Shown here one piece after another: positions 38,387 to 46,996 of a stretch of 64,000 bases of DNA. The translations under genes were made by a program, and so were the position numbers. The DNA is from a virus: positions 30,831 through 94,830 of the IMG/VR virus record IMGVR_UViG_3300005529_000003; one strand, 5' to 3'. How positions within the stretch are numbered: position 1 is the stretch's first letter; each line of letters begins with the position of its first letter. The notes beneath the pieces are model-generated. The model was not told the origin of the DNA, ran no database searches, and saw nothing but the letters and a program-made list of their open reading frames with translations.

Positions 38387-41209
38387 ATGCCTGACCGCGA
38401 GAACATGCCGCGATGGTGCGGCGGAGATTACATCTTCTCAGAAGACCTCAATGCCCTCTCTGAAGGCGTCGAGCGAGCTTCTCGTATCTCTGTCGGCCAG
38501 GGCATCGTTAGTAATTCCTTCGCCGGCAGCTACGAGAGCGATCGCGAAGTCATCTTCGTCAAGGCAACAGCTTACGAATCCTCGTCAGGTAAGTACGCCT
38601 TCAAGGAATACTCCTTTGCTGATGACGGGCTCTTCCAGGAGCGCGACGGGGGCGTATCGAGTTATAACGGAGACGCTTCTGACCCTTACGCCACGCCGCT
38701 TTATGAAGCGAACGGTAAGGTCTTCCCTGTTGACTCGATGGTGTGGGCGAAGCGGAGCGAGAACGGACAATACTACGTCTGCATTTACAACGATATCTCA
38801 GGCGGCGGTACACTCACTGGGCCTGTAACGTTCAGTGACCTTGTCACGTTCAATGGCTATCTTGTTGTAACTCCTGGCAGTACCCCCGGTTCGCCTGTCA
38901 ACGGCGAGGTGTGGACGACTTCCGGCGGCATCTTCGCCCGCATCAACGGCGTCACTTACAACATGCTGAACGCGGCATGGCCGACTATCACAACAGTGGA
39001 CGGCACGCCTTCTTATGCCTCCACCGGGACGGTCGCTTTCGACGAGGCGGACGGCTTCAGTCTGTCGCAGCCCTCGGCGAACGTGGTGCGTGTAGACTTA
39101 CTGGCGGCTTCGACGACGCAAACGGGCGTCATCACAACGGCGGCTCAGAACCTGGCCGGGGATAAAACACTCCTCGGTCTTTTCACTGTCTACGCTTCGG
39201 TTGGGAGCGTCGGCACTTATTTCATCCAGGAGAACTCGGGCAGCACCAACAAGGCGTATTTCACTTACGACACGACGGCGAAACAAGGGGCCGTCGGGAT
39301 CACGACGTCCACTCCAGACGTCGGAGTCGATATCTCCTTCATTTATACCGGGGGGGCGGCGAATGCGATCTGGTTCACGAATTACACTCACTCGACGGGG
39401 GCATACCCGCAACTAGGCATTCGTAAAGTAGAGGGACTCTCTTCGACGCTACTTCTGGGTGATGATGGCACCGATGCTCTCGGCAACGTCTTCACGAGTG
39501 GGCTCTGCACCACCGTCGGTCCCGGCACGTTAGGCACGTCGGCCCCACTAAACATCGACACCGACGGTACCCTCAGTGCAAATTCCAACACGCTGATCCC
39601 CACCCAGAACGCCGTCAAGACCTACGTCGATGCCGTCGCCACCGGGCTCGACTGGAAGGCGTCCGTCCGCGTTGCCACCACCGCCAACGGTACGCTGGCC
39701 ACGGCCTACGAGAACGGCGACACGATCGACGGCGTGACCCTGGCGACTGGCGATCGCATCCTGCTCAAGAACCAGACCAGCGGCGCGGAGAACGGAATCT
39801 ACGTCGTGGCTGCGTCCGGGGCACCAGCACGCGCCACCGACGCGAACACCTCGGCCGAGGTGACGTCGGGGCTGGCCTGCTTCGTCTCCGAGGGCTCGAC
39901 GAACGCGGGTTCGGCGTGGGTTCTCACCACGGCTGATCCCATCACCCTCGGCACGACGGCGCTCGTCTTCGCGCAGTTCAACGGAGGCAGCACCTACACG
40001 GCGGATGAATCCACGCTGCACCTGTCGGGGACGCAGTTCAGCGTGAAGACCAACGGCGTCGGCGACTCCCAGATCCGACAGTCGGCCGGCCTGTCTGTCG
40101 TTGGCCGCAGTGTCAACAGTACCGGCAACGTGGCCGACATCACGGCTGCCAACGACAACGAGGTCCTGCGCCGCAGCGGCACGGCGATTGGGTTCGGCAA
40201 GGCTTCTCACTCCGACTCGCTGAGTAGCCTCGGTTGGACCGTCAGCGGCCACACGGGGACGGCGGACACGCTGGCGGTGTTTGGCAGCTCCGGTCAGGCG
40301 TTGTCAATGGGGATTGGCGACTACACGACTGCCGTGCCGACAGCACTGGACTACTTCCTCTTCTACGACGTGTCTGCTGGCGGTCATCGCACCAACACGA
40401 TTGCCGGCATCCTGGCACTCGTGCCGGTGACTCGTGAGCTGCTGACGGCCAACCGTACCTACTACGTCCGCACGGATGGCAGCGACAGCCATGACGGGTC
40501 GGCCAACGATTCCTCCCACGCTTTTTTGACCATACAGAAGGCCATCGATGTAGCTGTGGCCCTGGACCTGTCCATCTACAGCGTCACCATCAGCGTAGCC
40601 GACGGGACGTACACTGGCTCCAACACCCTGAAGAGCTACGTCGGTGCCGGGCCGATCGCCATCGTGGGCAACACCACCACACCGGCCAACTGCGTCATCA
40701 GCGTCACGGGGGGAGACTGCTTTAGCGGCAACGGCGTGGTGGGACGCTACGAGATTCGCGGTTTCAAGCTAACGACAACGACTAGCGGCTTCGGCATCAA
40801 TGTCACGAACGACACGTTCATCAGCTCCCTGAAGAACATGAACTTCGGGGCGATGGCGACCAACTACTCGCAGATACTCTGCTCGTCGTACTCCGCCGTC
40901 GTGCTGACTGGCGATTACTCAATTACGGGCGGGGCCTACACGCATCTGAATGCTTCTGGCGGGTACATCATTTACTCCGGCTCGGCCACCGTCACCCTCA
41001 CGGGGACGCCGGCCTTCGCCTCGGCGTTCGCCCTGGCGGACCGCAAGGGGAAGGTCGAGACGTCTACCATCCCGACCTATTCGGGCTCTGCGACGGGGAC
41101 GCGGTACATTAGCCAGAACGTGTCGTTCATCTACACCGGCGGCAGCGGGGCCACCTTTTTCCCCGGCAATGCGGCCGGCAGCACAAGCAATGGCGGTGTT
41201 TACGCATGA
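38387..41209 (+). CDS. tail fibre/tailspike with beta-helix C-terminus (940 aa)
   Basis: Modular. Residues 1-150 form an attachment region. 150-400 are Gly/Thr-rich fibre repeats. ~395-540 hold the widespread fibre module LIPTQNAVKTYVDAVATGLD...VRVATTANGTLATAYENGD...GDRILLKNQTSGAENGIYVV. About 680-930 form a right-handed beta-helix-like domain (YVRTDGSDSHDGSANDSS...FLTIQKAIDVA). It binds and may cleave the host surface receptor. From about 39550 leucine is mostly CTG instead of CTC, so the distal half probably came from another phage. Confidence 0.85.
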   Translation: MPDRENMPRWCGGDYIFSEDLNALSEGVERASRISVGQGIVSNSFAGSYESDREVIFVKATAYESSSGKYAFKEYSFADDGLFQERDGGVSSYNGDASDPYATPLYEANGKVFPVDSMVWAKRSENGQYYVCIYNDISGGGTLTGPVTFSDLVTFNGYLVVTPGSTPGSPVNGEVWTTSGGIFARINGVTYNMLNAAWPTITTVDGTPSYASTGTVAFDEADGFSLSQPSANVVRVDLLAASTTQTGVITTAAQNLAGDKTLLGLFTVYASVGSVGTYFIQENSGSTNKAYFTYDTTAKQGAVGITTSTPDVGVDISFIYTGGAANAIWFTNYTHSTGAYPQLGIRKVEGLSSTLLLGDDGTDALGNVFTSGLCTTVGPGTLGTSAPLNIDTDGTLSANSNTLIPTQNAVKTYVDAVATGLDWKASVRVATTANGTLATAYENGDTIDGVTLATGDRILLKNQTSGAENGIYVVAASGAPARATDANTSAEVTSGLACFVSEGSTNAGSAWVLTTADPITLGTTALVFAQFNGGSTYTADESTLHLSGTQFSVKTNGVGDSQIRQSAGLSVVGRSVNSTGNVADITAANDNEVLRRSGTAIGFGKASHSDSLSSLGWTVSGHTGTADTLAVFGSSGQALSMGIGDYTTAVPTALDYFLFYDVSAGGHRTNTIAGILALVPVTRELLTANRTYYVRTDGSDSHDGSANDSSHAFLTIQKAIDVAVALDLSIYSVTISVADGTYTGSNTLKSYVGAGPIAIVGNTTTPANCVISVTGGDCFSGNGVVGRYEIRGFKLTTTTSGFGINVTNDTFISSLKNMNFGAMATNYSQILCSSYSAVVLTGDYSITGGAYTHLNASGGYIIYSGSATVTLTGTPAFASAFALADRKGKVETSTIPTYSGSATGTRYISQNVSFIYTGGSGATFFPGNAAGSTSNGGVYA

Positions 41210-41442
41210 CCACTTACACGAGCGACGAATTCCTGAACCTGTGGAAGATCCCCCTCGACTGCCCGCACTGCCTGGGACGGGCGAGGCGGTTCGGGCTGCA
41301 CACCGTGGCACCATCCGAGGGGTACGCGATCTGCTTTTGTGGTGGGCTCATCGAGTTCCCTCCACTGCCACCCGGCGCGGGCGAGGTAATCGTGGATGAC
41401 ACGACGGGCAGGCGATACCTGACGAGGAAAAAGGCGTCATGA
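41206..41442 (+). CDS. zinc-binding small protein (78 aa)
   Basis: ATGA overlap with the fibre gene. CPHCLGRARRFGLH and CFCGGLIEFPPLP give a CxxC...CxC zinc ribbon, followed by a beta strand and basic tail. It may help fibre assembly, but this is inferred from coupling only. Confidence 0.6.
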   Translation: MTTYTSDEFLNLWKIPLDCPHCLGRARRFGLHTVAPSEGYAICFCGGLIEFPPLPPGAGEVIVDDTTGRRYLTRKKAS

Positions 41443-41885
41443 TCACCTATAGCGAGGACCCGGCCGGCATCAACCTCTCCCGACTCCGCGCCCTCGTCGA
41501 GGCGAGGGGCGGCACGGTCGAGGTGTTCCGGGGGCGCAAGTTAGACGGCTCTCCTGGCGTGGCCCAACTCAACGTCAGTCTCCCCTTCGATGGGGACACC
41601 CCCGAGGCACGGACGGCCTTCAACGAGTGCGTGACCCAGGCCACGGGAATCAGTGACTCGAACGAAGCGGCGGCGAAGGTTTTGCGTGATCGCCTCTCCG
41701 CGAAGTCCGTCCTGGATGATCCAGGCCCCAACGGTAAACTGGCTCGCGCTGCTTTGATCGCCTTCTGCGACGACAACAAAATCAAGGACGCGAAAGACAA
41801 ACTCAAAGCCGGCAAGAACAAAGACGCCCTCGACTCGATCATCGCCGTCGTCAAGGCGGTCATCGACTCTGGCGATGTGGACTAA
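41439..41885 (+). CDS. hypothetical protein after the tail fibre (148 aa)
   Basis: ATGA overlap with the previous gene. The first ~55 residues look mixed alpha/beta (LSRLRALVEARGGTVEVFRG). The rest is Asp/Lys/Ala-rich and helical (GKLARAALIAFCDDNKIKDA). No family recognised. The tight coupling suggests a role in tail assembly or in the following cassette. Confidence 0.55.
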   Translation: MITYSEDPAGINLSRLRALVEARGGTVEVFRGRKLDGSPGVAQLNVSLPFDGDTPEARTAFNECVTQATGISDSNEAAAKVLRDRLSAKSVLDDPGPNGKLARAALIAFCDDNKIKDAKDKLKAGKNKDALDSIIAVVKAVIDSGDVD

Positions 41886-41890
41886 CCCTC

Positions 41891-42685
41891 ATGAACTCCG
41901 AACGCAACAAATTCTTACTTGTCCTCGCCCTTGCCGCAGCCGCCCTCTTTTACGTCGAACAACAGCAACAGAAGAACAAGTGTCCGGACGGCCGTTGTCC
42001 CCTTCCTCCGCCTTCTCCTGCTCCTTTCAACCCTTTTCCTCCATCACCTAAGCCTCCGACTCCACCGCCTCCTAAGCCGTGGGAGCCAGATGACTCCGAG
42101 GCCGGTCGGTCTACTCGCGGAGTCATTTTCGGTAATCCGGTAAAGGGGACAAAGACTTCTCCTGACGGCACTGTCGATTGTCTTGACTTACCGCAGTCCG
42201 AGAAAAAGCACAACGTCGGTGGTCGAGATGGGGCAGGGCTTTGCGTGTTTACATCCATCGAGTACTCTGCTCGATGGAGTAACGAGCGGCGGCTTTACGA
42301 GTTCCAGAATCAGATGAGGAAAGAACCTGGCGGCGGCCATCCAGAGAAGGTCGAAAAGATGATGGCGAAGTACGCCCCTGGTGTCGCCTACATCCAGGAC
42401 ACGACGGGTGACTATGAGTTGTTGAAGGCGGCAATCAAGTCGGGGCGGATGCCGTCTGTCACTTACAACGGCTACGATCCCCATTATCGAGGCCCCGTCG
42501 CTCACATGGTCAGTTGTGCGTGGGCGGACGACAGGTGGGCTTGTGTGACGGACAACAACTTCCCCCAGGACTCCGAACACATCTGGATGTCTCCCGCCGA
42601 TTTCGTGTCAAGATTCAAAGGTGGTGGCGGTGGCTGGAGTGTGATCCTCCTGAACCCTGGCCCCCCTCCTGTTCCAATTAACTAA
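41891..42685 (+). CDS. membrane-anchored C39-like cysteine peptidase
   Basis: 264 residues. A signal-anchor helix (8-22, FLLVLALAAAALFYV) and a Pro-rich spacer (38-66) lead to a papain-like domain of the peptidase C39_2 type. Candidate catalytic residues are Cys118 (GAGLCVFTSIEYSARW), His205 (GPVAHMVSCAW) and Asp221/Asn222 (CVTDNNFPQ). The domain would lie outside the cytoplasmic membrane. It is placed where phages carry lysis genes, so it may attack host envelope protein. An alternative is a role in entry or in processing of a surface protein. Confidence 0.7.
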   Translation: MNSERNKFLLVLALAAAALFYVEQQQQKNKCPDGRCPLPPPSPAPFNPFPPSPKPPTPPPPKPWEPDDSEAGRSTRGVIFGNPVKGTKTSPDGTVDCLDLPQSEKKHNVGGRDGAGLCVFTSIEYSARWSNERRLYEFQNQMRKEPGGGHPEKVEKMMAKYAPGVAYIQDTTGDYELLKAAIKSGRMPSVTYNGYDPHYRGPVAHMVSCAWADDRWACVTDNNFPQDSEHIWMSPADFVSRFKGGGGGWSVILLNPGPPPVPIN

Positions 42686-42696
42686 AGAGACTTCTT

Positions 42697-43704
42697 GTGT
42701 TTCGAACTTCCTTTCTGTTCTTTCTTGCTGTTTTTCTTCTTCTCGTTCTTGTCGCGTTTCTTTCTGCCGCTGTTCATGATAGCAGTGACGAACAACAGGA
42801 GGTCATCGTCTCGCGAGCCTCGAGGGGTTCCCCCGACTACAGCCGGGCGAGCTGGGAGAGGCCGCAACCGTCTGACACGACTCCGCCCACTCACTACTGG
42901 CTCGTATGGAAGAACCTCGACGGGAGCAAGACGACGATCGGCAAGTATCATGCAGTCGGTCTGAAGGCCGGGCAGTTCTTCTACTTCGACGGTGAAAGGG
43001 GCTACGAAACACGACCTTCACCTCCGCCCATTCAACCGCCGCTTACTCCTCCTCCTCCTTCTCCTGTTCTTCCTCCTGTTCTTCCTCCTGTGGTCATTCC
43101 ACGCGAGAACTTCGGCGTTGACGTGGACCGGATTCACCGCTCTCCGGAGCAGATTACCGTTAGTCCCTCAACAGGGAGTAAAGACAAGAAGGAGATTGGT
43201 CGGCAGGAGGCCATCGAGATCATCACGAAAGGCTTACCGGAGGATCGCCAGAAGCTCCGTGTTACAGTCATCGGGAGCGAGTCCGCCTGCCAGCAAGTCG
43301 TCAATGATTTGAAGACATCGCCCGCCCTTCTGCCTTATTCGTCGAACGTCCTCATACAGGATTATCGCCCTGGTGAGTGGGCACTCAACTGCGGCTTTCT
43401 GGCGACTGTAGACCCCACCATTTACGTTCAGAAGCCTCCAGACCAGGCAGGGCGGGGGAAGGTCCTCCACCGCCAGGACGGCTACGATGGCCCAGAGAAG
43501 CTCGCTGTCGCTCTCAGGAAGGCTGACCCCTCTTATAACCCCGCCAATGATCCTGATCTGCGCCGGCCGAATTCGATCCTTCCGTCGTTCGACCTCTCCA
43601 ACGTCCCGCCGTGGGCCATCCTCGCTGGGGCCTTCGGTGGATATGCCCTCCTCACCCGATCACCTCCCCCTTCTCCTTCTCCGTCTCCTTCCGACAAAAA
43701 GTAA
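42697..43704 (+). CDS. bitopic Pro-rich membrane protein (335 aa)
   Basis: GTG start. N-terminal membrane helix (residues 5-26, SFLFFLAVFLLLVLVAFLSA), two Pro/Ser-rich linkers, and a central domain (~165-285: RQEAIEIITKGLPEDRQKLR, VTVIGSESACQQVVNDL). A second membrane segment sits near the C-terminus (~305-323, PPWAILAGAFGGYALL) before a Ser/Pro/Lys tail. The two ends would be in membranes with the folded part between. Spanin-like bridging is possible but speculative. Confidence 0.6.
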   Translation: MFRTSFLFFLAVFLLLVLVAFLSAAVHDSSDEQQEVIVSRASRGSPDYSRASWERPQPSDTTPPTHYWLVWKNLDGSKTTIGKYHAVGLKAGQFFYFDGERGYETRPSPPPIQPPLTPPPPSPVLPPVLPPVVIPRENFGVDVDRIHRSPEQITVSPSTGSKDKKEIGRQEAIEIITKGLPEDRQKLRVTVIGSESACQQVVNDLKTSPALLPYSSNVLIQDYRPGEWALNCGFLATVDPTIYVQKPPDQAGRGKVLHRQDGYDGPEKLAVALRKADPSYNPANDPDLRRPNSILPSFDLSNVPPWAILAGAFGGYALLTRSPPPSPSPSPSDKK

Positions 43705-43708
43705 GAGC

Positions 43709-44308
43709 ATGAACTCGTCTTCGACCGAAACCATTCCTTCTCCTGATGTTGTTTCTACTACTCCTACTCCCTCTCCCATCACCACGGACTTGACCACAAT
43801 GGATACGAATTCGCTCATCCCCTACATCGTTGGCGCTATCATTGCCCTCCTCGCTCAGTGGCTCAGTCACGGCAAACTGCGAATCCCCTTCCCTACTCTT
43901 CCTTCTTCACCAACTCCGCCTTCGACTTCGCCTTCTCCTTCCTCTCAACCGCCTTCTTCTTCTTCTCCTCTTTCGGCGACGACTCCAGCGTCCCTCGCCT
44001 CGATGCCCCCTCTAACGCCTCAGCAGCACGCCGCTCTTCTGCCCCATCTCATTCCCCTGCTGACGAGCATTCTTGCGAACCACACAACTCCTCTGAGCCC
44101 TCCGCCTTCTGTCTCTCCTGTCTCTCCTGTTTCTCCTGTTTCTCCTGTCGTTACGACTCCTTCTTCGACCCCTGCGACTGATCCGGCGACTCTCGCGTCC
44201 TCCGTCTCTGCCTCCATGCCTATCCTCCTGGCCGCGATCTCTGCCGTCCTGCCAACTCTTGTCGAATACCTCCTTGGCAGGATCAAGACTGGGGAGATCA
44301 AGCCGTGA
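43709..44308 (+). CDS. Ser/Pro/Thr-rich membrane protein, holin candidate (199 aa)
   Basis: The start chosen is the ATG at 43709, 5 bases after the previous stop; the same frame is open upstream but without protein character. One membrane helix at ~31-48 (LIPYIVGAIIALLAQWLS), a long Ser/Pro/Thr linker with repeated SPV triplets, and a hydrophobic C-terminal helix (PILLAAISAVLPTLVEYLLG). Small two-helix membrane proteins next to lytic enzymes are often holins; here it is only a candidate. Confidence 0.5.
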   Translation: MNSSSTETIPSPDVVSTTPTPSPITTDLTTMDTNSLIPYIVGAIIALLAQWLSHGKLRIPFPTLPSSPTPPSTSPSPSSQPPSSSSPLSATTPASLASMPPLTPQQHAALLPHLIPLLTSILANHTTPLSPPPSVSPVSPVSPVSPVVTTPSSTPATDPATLASSVSASMPILLAAISAVLPTLVEYLLGRIKTGEIKP

Positions 44309-44661
44309 GCCAGATCACACCGGGCGGCTCCTTTGCCGCCATGACTTTTACGCCAAGGCAGCTCCTTGTCTACGGTCTCGCCCTCTTCGTCTTCCTTCAT
44401 TTCGCTGACAAGATCTTCTTCTCCTCCTCTTCCTCCTTACCGAATAGATCGCCAGCAGGGAAGATTCACTGCGAAGTTCGAGTGGTCTGTGACCCGTTCC
44501 AAAAGGAAGCTAGATTAGTGAAGATCAAGGACGGCGGGGCCGTCATCCTGCTATCCTTCCACACTCCCGAGGACGCTGCGAGTGCGGCCAAGGTCATCCT
44601 CGACGTCCTCCGGGATTACCCCCTGCCGCTGCCTCCGCCTTTACCGAGACCTTCCCCATGA
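44305..44661 (+). CDS. small membrane-anchored protein (118 aa)
   Basis: GTGA overlap with the preceding gene and a good GGGGAG site 8 bases upstream. A membrane helix at ~18-38 (PRQLLVYGLALFVFLHFADK) is followed by a small soluble domain (HCEVRVVCDPFQKEARLVKI) and a Pro-rich end. It is part of the same coupled cassette. Function unknown. Confidence 0.55.
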   Translation: MSQITPGGSFAAMTFTPRQLLVYGLALFVFLHFADKIFFSSSSSLPNRSPAGKIHCEVRVVCDPFQKEARLVKIKDGGAVILLSFHTPEDAASAAKVILDVLRDYPLPLPPPLPRPSP

Positions 44662-45395
44662 CACGATTCTTCTCTCTCTTCTCCTTCTTCTGTTTTCTCT
44701 TTCCTCCTGCCTCACTCGACGCCTTTGCTGCCACGCTCAAGGAGGACGTGTTGCTGAATGTCGTTCACATCGACGCAGGCAAGTACTTGGGGTCCGGGAT
44801 CACAATTGTACACAACGGAGAGCTGCACGTTCTCACCGCAGCCCATGTCGTCTCTGACGTCATGAAGCTTAAATCCATCCGCTTCATCGACGCGAAGGGT
44901 GAGGTCTACTCCCGCGAGGAAAAAGTAACGCCACGCTACGTTGACTGTACCTGGAAGAACGACACCAAGCTTCGCTGTCAGGTTGTCTGGTACTCTGCGG
45001 ACTGGGAGGGAGGGGCCATCGACCTTGCTCTCTTAAAACCCGACGCAGCCGGGCTTAAACTGCTCAAGGACGCGGGCGTCAAGGGGGCAACACTCGCTGG
45101 GAAAGAAGACGCCGGGCTTGAGGAAGGAGAAGACGCCTGGTATTGCGGCTCGGGGGGCGGCATCAAGTGGGGACTCGAGAAGACGATCATTTCCCGCTTT
45201 GATGATCGTTACCTCGTCGTTAACGGCTGCGGTTGGTTTGGACACTCTGGAAGTGGCGTTTTCGTGAAACGTGGAGACTCCTTCAAACTCGTCGGCATCA
45301 TCAGTCAGTTCATTCAGCATCCGAACGAGAACTTCAAGTCGCCCATCGAGGCCGAACGCCAACTTCAGACGTTCCTCGACGGCGTACCGAAGTAA
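44658..45395 (+). CDS. secreted trypsin-like serine protease
   Basis: 245 residues. A signal peptide (residues 1-24, TRFFSLFSFFCFLFPPASLD) is followed by a chymotrypsin-fold protease with the triad His63 (LTAAHVVSD), Asp122 (IDLALLKPD) and Ser197 (FGHSGSGVF). The length is that of a bare catalytic domain without a PDZ, so it is not a full HtrA. It is the last gene of the late operon before a strong terminator. With the C39-like enzyme it forms a pair of envelope-directed proteases where an endolysin is expected. Confidence 0.85.
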   Translation: MTRFFSLFSFFCFLFPPASLDAFAATLKEDVLLNVVHIDAGKYLGSGITIVHNGELHVLTAAHVVSDVMKLKSIRFIDAKGEVYSREEKVTPRYVDCTWKNDTKLRCQVVWYSADWEGGAIDLALLKPDAAGLKLLKDAGVKGATLAGKEDAGLEEGEDAWYCGSGGGIKWGLEKTIISRFDDRYLVVNGCGWFGHSGSGVFVKRGDSFKLVGIISQFIQHPNENFKSPIEAERQLQTFLDGVPK

Positions 45396-45421
45396 CGGTC
45401 GTTTAACAACCCGAAACACTT

Positions 45422-45462
45422 AACGCCTCAGTCTTGATTGACTGAGGCGTTTTCTTTTTCTT
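45422..45462 (+). terminator. strong terminator of the late operon
   Basis: Perfect 12-bp stem AACGCCTCAGTC / GACTGAGGCGTT with a 6-nt loop, followed by TTCTTTTTCTTC on the plus strand. It overlaps the stop of the converging gene at 45428, so the two transcription units meet here. Confidence 0.92.
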
Positions 45463-45901
45463 CTTGGTCTAGATCAAGGCCGAATTTCTTTCTGTTCTCT
45501 TCGGAAACAGAAGGAATGACGCCGATTTTCATCGGTCGTAGTTCAACAAGTTGAATTTCCATCTCGTCATACAATTCCTTGTTAACTGACGTACGCCATG
45601 CATATATCCCCTGACTCCAATCTGTGTACCTCTGGGTTGCCGTGTCGGTAATCGCCCCGCGAGCTGCACTCACCGACTTGTAACGACCCATTTTCGAGCC
45701 GTCCTTCTTCGAGACAACCTCGTAATACGCCTCAGAGACGCCTGCCTTGACTCGCATCTGAGCAGCCTCGATCTTGCGATCATTGTCTTGCTCTTCCAGC
45801 CAGTCCCCGTAAGCTGCCGCAGCCGCCGTTCGCTCTGACCAATTCCCTTCTCTGATCGCCTTCTTGAACTCCCTCTCGATAGGGTCTGTGACCTTCTTCA
45901 C
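45428..45901 (-). CDS. TIGR02996-like domain protein, paralogue 1
   Basis: 157 residues, GTG start overlapping the previous stop. The N-terminal domain (FKKAIREGNWSERTAAAAAYGDWLEEQDN, split over residues 12-40) is the repeat-companion pattern. It is followed by MRVKAGVSEAYYEVVSKKDG and RYKSVSAARGAI, closely matched by the next gene upstream, so this is a tandem duplication. The C-terminal third is unrelated and acidic. Function unknown. Confidence 0.65.
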   Translation of the reverse strand: MKKVTDPIEREFKKAIREGNWSERTAAAAAYGDWLEEQDNDRKIEAAQMRVKAGVSEAYYEVVSKKDGSKMGRYKSVSAARGAITDTATQRYTDWSQGIYAWRTSVNKELYDEMEIQLVELRPMKIGVIPSVSEENRKKFGLDLDQEEKENASVNQD

Positions 45902-46320
45902 TTCTTTTCTCCGAACTGTGAGAACCTCGCGACAATGTTCAGCGTGCGCGGTACTTCGTAAAGGACAACTTCGAGGATTTCGTCGAAAAACTTATCGAAC
46001 TGTTCTTTTGTGGTGTACAGGACTGTCTGCTTTAACCAGTTCCTCCAGATCCACCCTTTGTGATGTTCGATCCAGCGAGTAACCCGACTCAATGACTTGT
46101 ATCTTAACAGGACGTCTTTCGATTTCCTGTCGATGACGCCGTAGTAGACCCACGAGACGCCAGCTTTCATTCGCATCTTCGCGGCTTCTTCCTCGCGCTC
46201 CTGGTTCGACAGCCAATCGGCGTAAGCTCCTGCCGTTGCTTTTCTTGTCTCCTTATCTGTCTTCTTGTTCGCCAGCACCTCCTTGAACTGTTTCTCCAGA
46301 GCGTCTACTTTCTTCGCCAC
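45898..46320 (-). CDS. TIGR02996-like domain protein, paralogue 2
   Basis: The GTG at 46320 is chosen because GGAGG lies 7 bases upstream; an ATG 33 bases earlier is inside the previous gene. It shares AYADWLSNQEREEEAAKMR, then MKAGVSWVYYGVIDRKSKDV and RYKSLSRV, with its neighbour. The C-terminus is hydrophobic and beta-like (FDKFFDEILEVVLYEV). It arose by tandem duplication; the pair may have diverged in partner specificity. Confidence 0.65.
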   Translation of the reverse strand: MAKKVDALEKQFKEVLANKKTDKETRKATAGAYADWLSNQEREEEAAKMRMKAGVSWVYYGVIDRKSKDVLLRYKSLSRVTRWIEHHKGWIWRNWLKQTVLYTTKEQFDKFFDEILEVVLYEVPRTLNIVARFSQFGEKK

Positions 46321-46321
46321 T

Positions 46322-46996
46322 TCAAGACCTCCAGCAAACACCACATTGTTCACACGTCGTCTTTGTCACGCCGTTCTCAGGCGGACATACGAGCGTCAGC
46401 CCGATCTTCTTCTGCACGACCCCACGCAGCTTCCTCACCCTGAACACCAACTCACTTCCTTCAGGCGGCAAGTCCTCCTGACTTGTCATCATCCATGCCA
46501 ACCTGACGCCTTCAGGAACTCGCCGTGGCGTTCCTGTCTCCTGGTCGCAAGAGAACCACGCTCTGACGTTCTTCAGACCGGCGATCTCCTTCAACACCTT
46601 CAAGATTTCACGAACTCTCCAACTTCTTGTGTAGAAGTAGAAGATCGTTTGTGGGCATGTCTTCATTACCTCGAGCCACTTCCTTGTGTAGAGAGAAGAA
46701 TAGAAGTCGCCCGCAGCGTGAATGCGAACAACTTCTATCTTCTTCGATTCGATGAAGTGAATCATTCGCTTCACGAAAGTCTTACGCCTGGAGAGGCGAA
46801 AGTTCTTCTCGTATTGCGACTTGATGTTCGGGCGGAAGGCTTCGAGGTGAGCGGAGTAACAAGCTTTCGAGCAGAGGTCGGAGCGGCCAGGACACGTCTT
46901 GCGAGACGGCAAACTGAACGACCAAATTCTCCTTCGTTTCTTCTTTGAACCGGGACGTCCTTTACTCCGGAGCTTTGAGTTCCCCGGCGTTAACAC
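46322..46996 (-). CDS. GP88-like phage protein
   Basis: 224 residues from a GTG at 46996 (GGAG 7 bases upstream), overlapping the previous gene by 35 bases. Landmarks of the phage gene-product-88 family: SLPSRKTCPGRSDLCSKACY, then R-x-x-I-x-x-x-Y-x-x-N, IHAAGDFYSSLYTRKWLEVM, and a C-terminal TTCEQCGVCW cluster. The Cys residues suggest a metal site. The biochemical function of the family is not known to me. Confidence 0.65.
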   Translation of the reverse strand: MLTPGNSKLRSKGRPGSKKKRRRIWSFSLPSRKTCPGRSDLCSKACYSAHLEAFRPNIKSQYEKNFRLSRRKTFVKRMIHFIESKKIEVVRIHAAGDFYSSLYTRKWLEVMKTCPQTIFYFYTRSWRVREILKVLKEIAGLKNVRAWFSCDQETGTPRRVPEGVRLAWMMTSQEDLPPEGSELVFRVRKLRGVVQKKIGLTLVCPPENGVTKTTCEQCGVCWRS

